A stretch of DNA of 64,000 bases from Mesorhizobium sp. dw_380 (GTDB lineage: Bacteria > Pseudomonadota > Alphaproteobacteria > Rhizobiales > Rhizobiaceae), in assembly GCF_018588885.1 (NCBI RefSeq), contig NZ_JAFFIW010000031.1, positions 1 through 64,000 on the forward strand, given 5' to 3'. The notes under the pieces were generated by a model that was not told where the DNA came from, did no database searches, and was given only the letters and a program-made list of their open reading frames with translations. Below are positions 60,429 through 64,000 of this stretch, piece by piece (positions within the stretch are counted from its first letter, which is position 1; the number at the start of each line of letters is the position of its first letter). A program made the position numbers and the translations under genes.

Positions 60429-60647
60429 ATGGCCGACAGAACGGTCGCCGAACTCAGGCAGAAGATCGCGCAGGCGCGTGAGGTCATCGTGCATCTGATG
60501 GACAAGGCCGCCTTCAACGGCGCTGAGGCACATCGGGCGCTGGAATATTTCGGCAGCGATGAATTTGACCGCAAGTTCCTGCCATGGCCGCATCATGGCG
60601 ATGAGGGATTGCGGCCTGAGGAGCTCAATGCGGCGAATGACGATTGA
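60429..60647 (+). CDS. Small conserved-looking protein of unknown function
   Basis: A 72-residue acidic, mostly helical protein (MADRTVAELRQKIAQAREVI at the start, a LEYFGSDEFDRKFLPWPHHG centre). No signal peptide, membrane helix or cysteine is visible. GGGAGAAAG precedes ATG 60429; an in-frame ATG 11 codons upstream has no site. I do not recognise the family. It is divergent from trpF and stands alone. Confidence 0.65.
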   Translation: MADRTVAELRQKIAQAREVIVHLMDKAAFNGAEAHRALEYFGSDEFDRKFLPWPHHGDEGLRPEELNAANDD

Positions 60648-60671
60648 GTGGTGAGCGAGGCGTCGAAGCTG

Positions 60672-60720
60672 CCAATCTCCCCCCTCGTGGGGGAGATGCC
60701 CGGCAGGGCAGAGGGGGGCG
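60672..60720. repeat. Interspersed palindromic repeat, inverted copy
   Basis: It is the reverse-orientation homologue of the element at 16911-16962, with AATCTCCCCCC...GGGGGAGAT followed by GCCCGGCAGGGCAGAGGGG. It lies between the small gene at 60429 and the convergent metallopeptidase gene. Confidence 0.75.
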
Positions 60721-60776
60721 CGAAGGATCGCTACAGACCGGTTTATTCCCGCCGTCGCTACAGCGCCGATAGGATG

Positions 60777-61535
60777 CTATTCAAACACGATCGCCTGCAG
60801 CGCGCCGCCGTTGCGCTTCAGCCAATCCTTGCAGCGATCGGTGTCGGGGCAGAGCTTTTCGCACAGTTTCCAGAATTTCGGACCGTGGTTCATCTCCTTG
60901 AGATGCGCCACCTCATGCGCGACGAGGTAATTTATGACGGGCGGCGGCGCCATCATGATGCGCCAGGAGAAGGACAGGTTGCCTTCGGAGGTGCAGGAAC
61001 CCCAGCGGCTGGAGGTGTCCTTGTAGCGGATCGCCTTGGCACGCTTGCCGAGTGCCTCGGTGTGCCTGACCACCAGCTTCTCGATTTCCTTCTTGGCCTC
61101 GCGCTTGAGGAAGTCCGCGGTCCGGCGCGGCAGATGCACGCGATCGCCATGCACGATCAGCAGCGGACCGCGCTCGTCACGCGATATGGTGACGGTGCCG
61201 CGCTTTGACGGCTCGTGGACGATGCGGTGCGGCACGCCGCGCACCGGGATCTTGATGCCGGGTCGCACCTGCGGCCGCGTCGGCACCTTGGCCAACCGCT
61301 GCTCCAGCCAGTCCTGCTGGCGGTCGAGGAACCGCTCCACCTCGCCACGGCGCAAGCCCGGCGGCACGGTGATGCGCAGGCCCTGACCGCCGGAATCGAT
61401 GCGCAGCGTCAGGCGCCGCGCCCTGGCGCTCTCGACGATCTTGAGCGGCAGCGTACGGCCGGCGACGCAATATTCGCGCTCCACCACGGGCGTGGGCTTG
61501 GGCTTTGGCAGATTGCGGAAGAAGCCGAAGGACAT
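60777..61535 (-). CDS. YgjP-like metallopeptidase (M48-related)
   Basis: A 252-residue protein with the zinc motif HEVAHLKEMNHGPKFW near residue 207: HExxH plus a downstream His. The DTSSRWGSCTSEGNLSFSWR segment before it is characteristic of the YgjP/SprT-like (DUF45) family. No signal peptide or membrane segment is present, so it is probably cytoplasmic. The substrate is unknown. Confidence 0.92.
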   Translation of the reverse strand: MSFGFFRNLPKPKPTPVVEREYCVAGRTLPLKIVESARARRLTLRIDSGGQGLRITVPPGLRRGEVERFLDRQQDWLEQRLAKVPTRPQVRPGIKIPVRGVPHRIVHEPSKRGTVTISRDERGPLLIVHGDRVHLPRRTADFLKREAKKEIEKLVVRHTEALGKRAKAIRYKDTSSRWGSCTSEGNLSFSWRIMMAPPPVINYLVAHEVAHLKEMNHGPKFWKLCEKLCPDTDRCKDWLKRNGGALQAIVFE

Positions 61536-61685
61536 GGCCGGACGATACGTGATTCGAGGAAAACGGATAGAACAAAAAAGAAACGGCGCCGCTCGCGCGA
61601 CGCCGTCTTATCACGATCTGGCCTGTCCTGCAGCGCCGCGCATCTTCTTGGATGCGCAAAGGACGCTGTAGCAGTTTAGGTTGAC

Positions 61686-61729
61686 GCATGACCCTTTCCG
61701 AAAATCGGTTCCGGTTTCCGGGGTCATGC
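61686..61729. repeat. Palindromic intergenic element
   Basis: GCATGACCC at 61686-61694 and GGGTCATGC at 61721-61729 form perfect arms around a CCGAAAATCGG-containing centre. It resembles the repeat unit at 38243-38413. It lies just after the DUF2852 gene and may end its transcript. Confidence 0.7.
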
Positions 61730-61737
61730 GCCCGCCC

Positions 61738-62220
61738 TCAGTCGTCAAGCAGGTTCGAGCCCTTGCCACGCTTGGTAGTCGTCGTTCCGGTGCTCGCATC
61801 GTTCTTCGCCGGAGCGGTCGACTTGTTGCGGTTCGCCATGAAGCGATCGAACTCGTCCTGATCCTTGGCGCGACGCAATTCGCGGGCATAGTCGTCGAAC
61901 TCTGTCAGCATCTCGTCGAGCTTGCGGCGTTCCTCGGCGAGGCGCTCGAGTTCCTTTTCGCGCCAGTCGTCGAAAGCGACATTTCCGGTGCGGGCGGAGC
62001 CGTGACCCCAGCGCGCGGCCTTGTCGGAACCGCGGCGGCAGCCGGCGAAGATGCCGTCGGTCGCGCGGTTGACGTCACGCTTGAAGCCCTCGAGCCGGTC
62101 GCCCCAGATGATGTAGGCGAGCATGGCGAAGCCGAGCGGCCAGAACACCATGAAGCCGATCACCATCAACGCGATGGTTGCCGGCGTCCATGCCGGGCGG
62201 ATCAATGCAGATGTGTTCAT
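61738..62220 (-). CDS. DUF2852 membrane protein
   Basis: A 160-residue protein with one or two membrane helices at the N-terminus (TIALMVIGFMVFWPLGFAMLAYIIWG) and a charged coiled-coil region at about 85-130 (EKELERLAEERRKLDEMLTEF). The family is common in Rhizobiales but has no known function. It is followed by a Ser/Thr-rich tail and a palindrome. Confidence 0.88.
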   Translation of the reverse strand: MNTSALIRPAWTPATIALMVIGFMVFWPLGFAMLAYIIWGDRLEGFKRDVNRATDGIFAGCRRGSDKAARWGHGSARTGNVAFDDWREKELERLAEERRKLDEMLTEFDDYARELRRAKDQDEFDRFMANRNKSTAPAKNDASTGTTTTKRGKGSNLLDD

Positions 62221-62337
62221 TTTCTCCCATTCCTTCGGTTGGTGACAGCCAGGAACGGCTGCGTGGAATCGAAATGGGAAGGAGAAAACAGCGATTCAAG
62301 ACAATGTCCGCCAAAACCGGACAAGCTTCTGAAATGA

Positions 62338-63480
62338 TTATCGCTTTTTGAGCATATCGAGGAAAAGCACGACCAGCCCGGCGATCAGGCCCCAGAATGC
62401 GGCGCCGACGCCGAACAGCGTCAGCCCGGAGGCGGTGACGACAAAGGTGACGGTGGCGGCCATGCGGTCGGCCTCGTCCCTCAGCGCGATCGCCAGCGCG
62501 TTGGCGAGCGAGGCCATCAGCGCAAGACCCGCCACCAGCACGATCAGGCTCTGCGGCAGGACGGCGAAGATCGCCACCAGCGAGGCGCCGAAAATCGCGA
62601 AGACGAGATAGGCGAGCGCATAGAAGGGCCCGGTCTTCCAGCGCTCGGCGGGGTCGGGATGAACGTCCGGCCCGGTGCAGATCGCCGCCGAAATCGCCGC
62701 CAGATTGGTGGTCGAGCCGCCGAACGGCGCCGACAGCAGCGAAAACAGGCCGGTGACGCCGATCAGCGGGCCGGGCTCCGGGTGATAGCCGGCGGCGCGC
62801 AGCACGGCGAGGCCGGACAGGTTCTGCGAGGCCATGGTGACGAGGTAGAGCGGCAGCGCCAGGCCAATCATCGCCTTGGCGGTGAAATCAGGTGCAATCA
62901 GCGTCAGCGTCGACAGTTCCGGTGTCGGCAGGCCGCCGACGCGGCCGGTGAGGAAGGCGGCGAAGCCGCCGCCGATCAGCACCGCCAGTACCGACAGCGC
63001 CGGATTGAACAGGCGGATGATGAAGAAGGCCGCGATCAACGGCAGGATCAGCCAGGGGTCGACAGGAACAGTCTTGACCGCGTTGAGGGCGAAGGTGACG
63101 ACGATGCCGGCCAGCATGCCGGAAGCGACGGAGGGCGGTATCCTCGAGATCAGTTTGGTCAGCGGCCGAAACAGGCCGGTGGCGACCAACAGGACGCCGG
63201 TGACGATGAAGGCGGCGACGGCCTCGCCGATCGAAAAGCCGCTCGACGCCGCCATCAGCGCCAGGCCCGGCGTCGACCAGGCGGTGATGACAGGCATTTT
63301 CGTGCGCCAGGACAGCCACAGGCTTTCGATCGCCATGGCAAGGCAAATGGTCGTCACCCAGCTCGCCGTCTGGATTTGCGTCGCGCCGACCGCATGGGCG
63401 GCGGCAATGACGATGGCCAGCGTGCCACCAAATCCGACGATGGCCGCGACAAAGGCGGAGGTTGGGATGGAAAGGCGCAT
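62338..63480 (-). CDS. BenE-type benzoate/H+ symporter family transporter
   Basis: A 380-residue inner-membrane protein with about twelve helices, including PVITAWSTPGLALMA, the TGLFRPLTKLISRIPPSVASGMLAG region and APFGGSTTNLAAISAAICTG. These are landmarks of BenE, the benzoate/H+ symporter family. The frame is open to 63678 but overlaps the next gene. ATG 63480 begins a conserved start (MRLSIPTSAF) and leaves only two bases after the hydrolase stop. The substrate cannot be read from the sequence. Confidence 0.9.
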   Translation of the reverse strand: MRLSIPTSAFVAAIVGFGGTLAIVIAAAHAVGATQIQTASWVTTICLAMAIESLWLSWRTKMPVITAWSTPGLALMAASSGFSIGEAVAAFIVTGVLLVATGLFRPLTKLISRIPPSVASGMLAGIVVTFALNAVKTVPVDPWLILPLIAAFFIIRLFNPALSVLAVLIGGGFAAFLTGRVGGLPTPELSTLTLIAPDFTAKAMIGLALPLYLVTMASQNLSGLAVLRAAGYHPEPGPLIGVTGLFSLLSAPFGGSTTNLAAISAAICTGPDVHPDPAERWKTGPFYALAYLVFAIFGASLVAIFAVLPQSLIVLVAGLALMASLANALAIALRDEADRMAATVTFVVTASGLTLFGVGAAFWGLIAGLVVLFLDMLKKR

Positions 63481-63482
63481 CG

Positions 63483-64000
63483 TCACTCGCCCCGCCCGGC
63501 CATGTCGCCGACCGCCCGCACCAGCATGTCGAGATCCTGCGGTCGCGACAGGCGGTGGTCGCCGTCTGATATCAGCGACAGCGTCACATCGTCCGCCGGC
63601 AACAGGCTGACCAGCTTCAGCGCGTGGCTCGACGGCACGTCGGAATCGGAAAGGCCCTGCAGGATGTGAACCGGGCAATGCGTGTCGATCGGCCCGGTCA
63701 TCACCCTGTTATCGCGCCCGTCCTCGATCAGCGCACGGGTGTAGATGTAAGGCTCCTCGGAATAGTCCGACTGCTCCGCGAAGAACCCTTTTTTTGCAAG
63801 GTCGCGCTTCTGCGCCACGGTCAGGACCGGCTCGATCAGTTCGGAGGTAAAATCCGGCGCCGGCGCCAGCAGCACCAAGCCAACAATGGTCGTTTCACCC
63901 GCCTTGCGCAATTCCTGCACCATGCGCAGCGCAATCCAGGCGCCCATCGAGGAGCCGACCAGGATCTGGCTGCCCTTGGTGAAATGCCGGAACACGGCAA
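63483..64000 (-). CDS. Alpha/beta hydrolase, 5' end outside the window
   Basis: Only the C-terminal part (about 170 residues) is in the window. The nucleophile elbow GSSMGAW, the aspartate in GLSDSDVPS and the histidine in SDGDHRLSRPQD make a complete triad. The sequence resembles the palmitoyl-protein-thioesterase-like (ABHD10-like) hydrolases of rhizobia. A GTG near 63995 is probably internal; the true start lies beyond the right edge. The gene is followed after two bases by the BenE-type transporter gene, so the two are co-transcribed. Confidence 0.85.
   Translation of the reverse strand, partial: AVFRHFTKGSQILVGSSMGAWIALRMVQELRKAGETTIVGLVLLAPAPDFTSELIEPVLTVAQKRDLAKKGFFAEQSDYSEEPYIYTRALIEDGRDNRVMTGPIDTHCPVHILQGLSDSDVPSSHALKLVSLLPADDVTLSLISDGDHRLSRPQDLDMLVRAVGDMAGRGE

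Overview
The window is GC-rich, densely coding DNA from an alphaproteobacterium of the Rhizobiales, most likely Mesorhizobium. Three things point there: three tandem copies of a small secreted protein family that I know almost only from Mesorhizobium (DUF680 type), a complete rhizobial alpha-glucoside (agl) operon, and the conserved rhizobial order pckA / chvI-chvG-hprK-EIIA-HPr / ahcY / divL / tsaE-amgK / murU / addBA / trxA / folC-accD-trpABF. No tRNA, rRNA, insertion sequence, prophage or CRISPR array was seen. The window reads as ordinary chromosome with many small palindromic intergenic repeats.

Region by region. (1) 1-5510: purine ring catabolism. The minus-strand genes uraH and xdhA face away from a plus-strand operon of an allantoinase/OHCU-decarboxylase fusion, ureidoglycine aminohydrolase, ureidoglycolate lyase and a zinc deaminase. 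(2) 5606-13946: a CocE-type hydrolase, a four-gene dipeptide-class ABC transporter with a double ATPase subunit, and an alkaline-phosphatase-fold hydrolase. (3) 14149-16881: an ECF sigma factor, a membrane anti-sigma factor and an exported subtilase, all overlapping. The anti-sigma C-terminus resembles the protease propeptide. (4) 17033-24936: aglR facing aglEFGAK, with two identical palindromic operators between them. (5) 25015-25812: the three DUF680-type genes. (6) 26318-29045: a cobalamin riboswitch ahead of glycine betaine demethylase gbcAB. (7) 29237-32751: a frameshifted polytopic membrane protein gene, a GT87-like membrane protein and alkB. (8) 33125-39754: arfB, pckA and the ChvG/ChvI two-component system with the regulatory PTS. 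(9) 39936-53373: ahcY, the tyrosine-bearing pseudo-kinase divL, peptidoglycan recycling genes, the AddAB nuclease-helicase and thioredoxin. (10) 53503-54995: cupin, vapBC and a VOC protein. (11) 55021-60316: the minus-strand run trpF-trpB-trpA-accD-folC. (12) 60429-64000: a small orphan gene, a YgjP-type metallopeptidase, a DUF2852 protein, a BenE-type transporter and an incomplete alpha/beta hydrolase.

The strongest candidates for something not well described are the sigma/anti-sigma/subtilase circuit with a shared propeptide-like domain, B12 control of betaine demethylation, and the DUF680 array with its invariant C-terminal decapeptide. Regulatory sites that can be read directly include the agl operators, a four-half-site vapBC operator, a palindrome before ahcY, and several hairpin terminators. 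All family assignments come from reading motifs. No database search was run.
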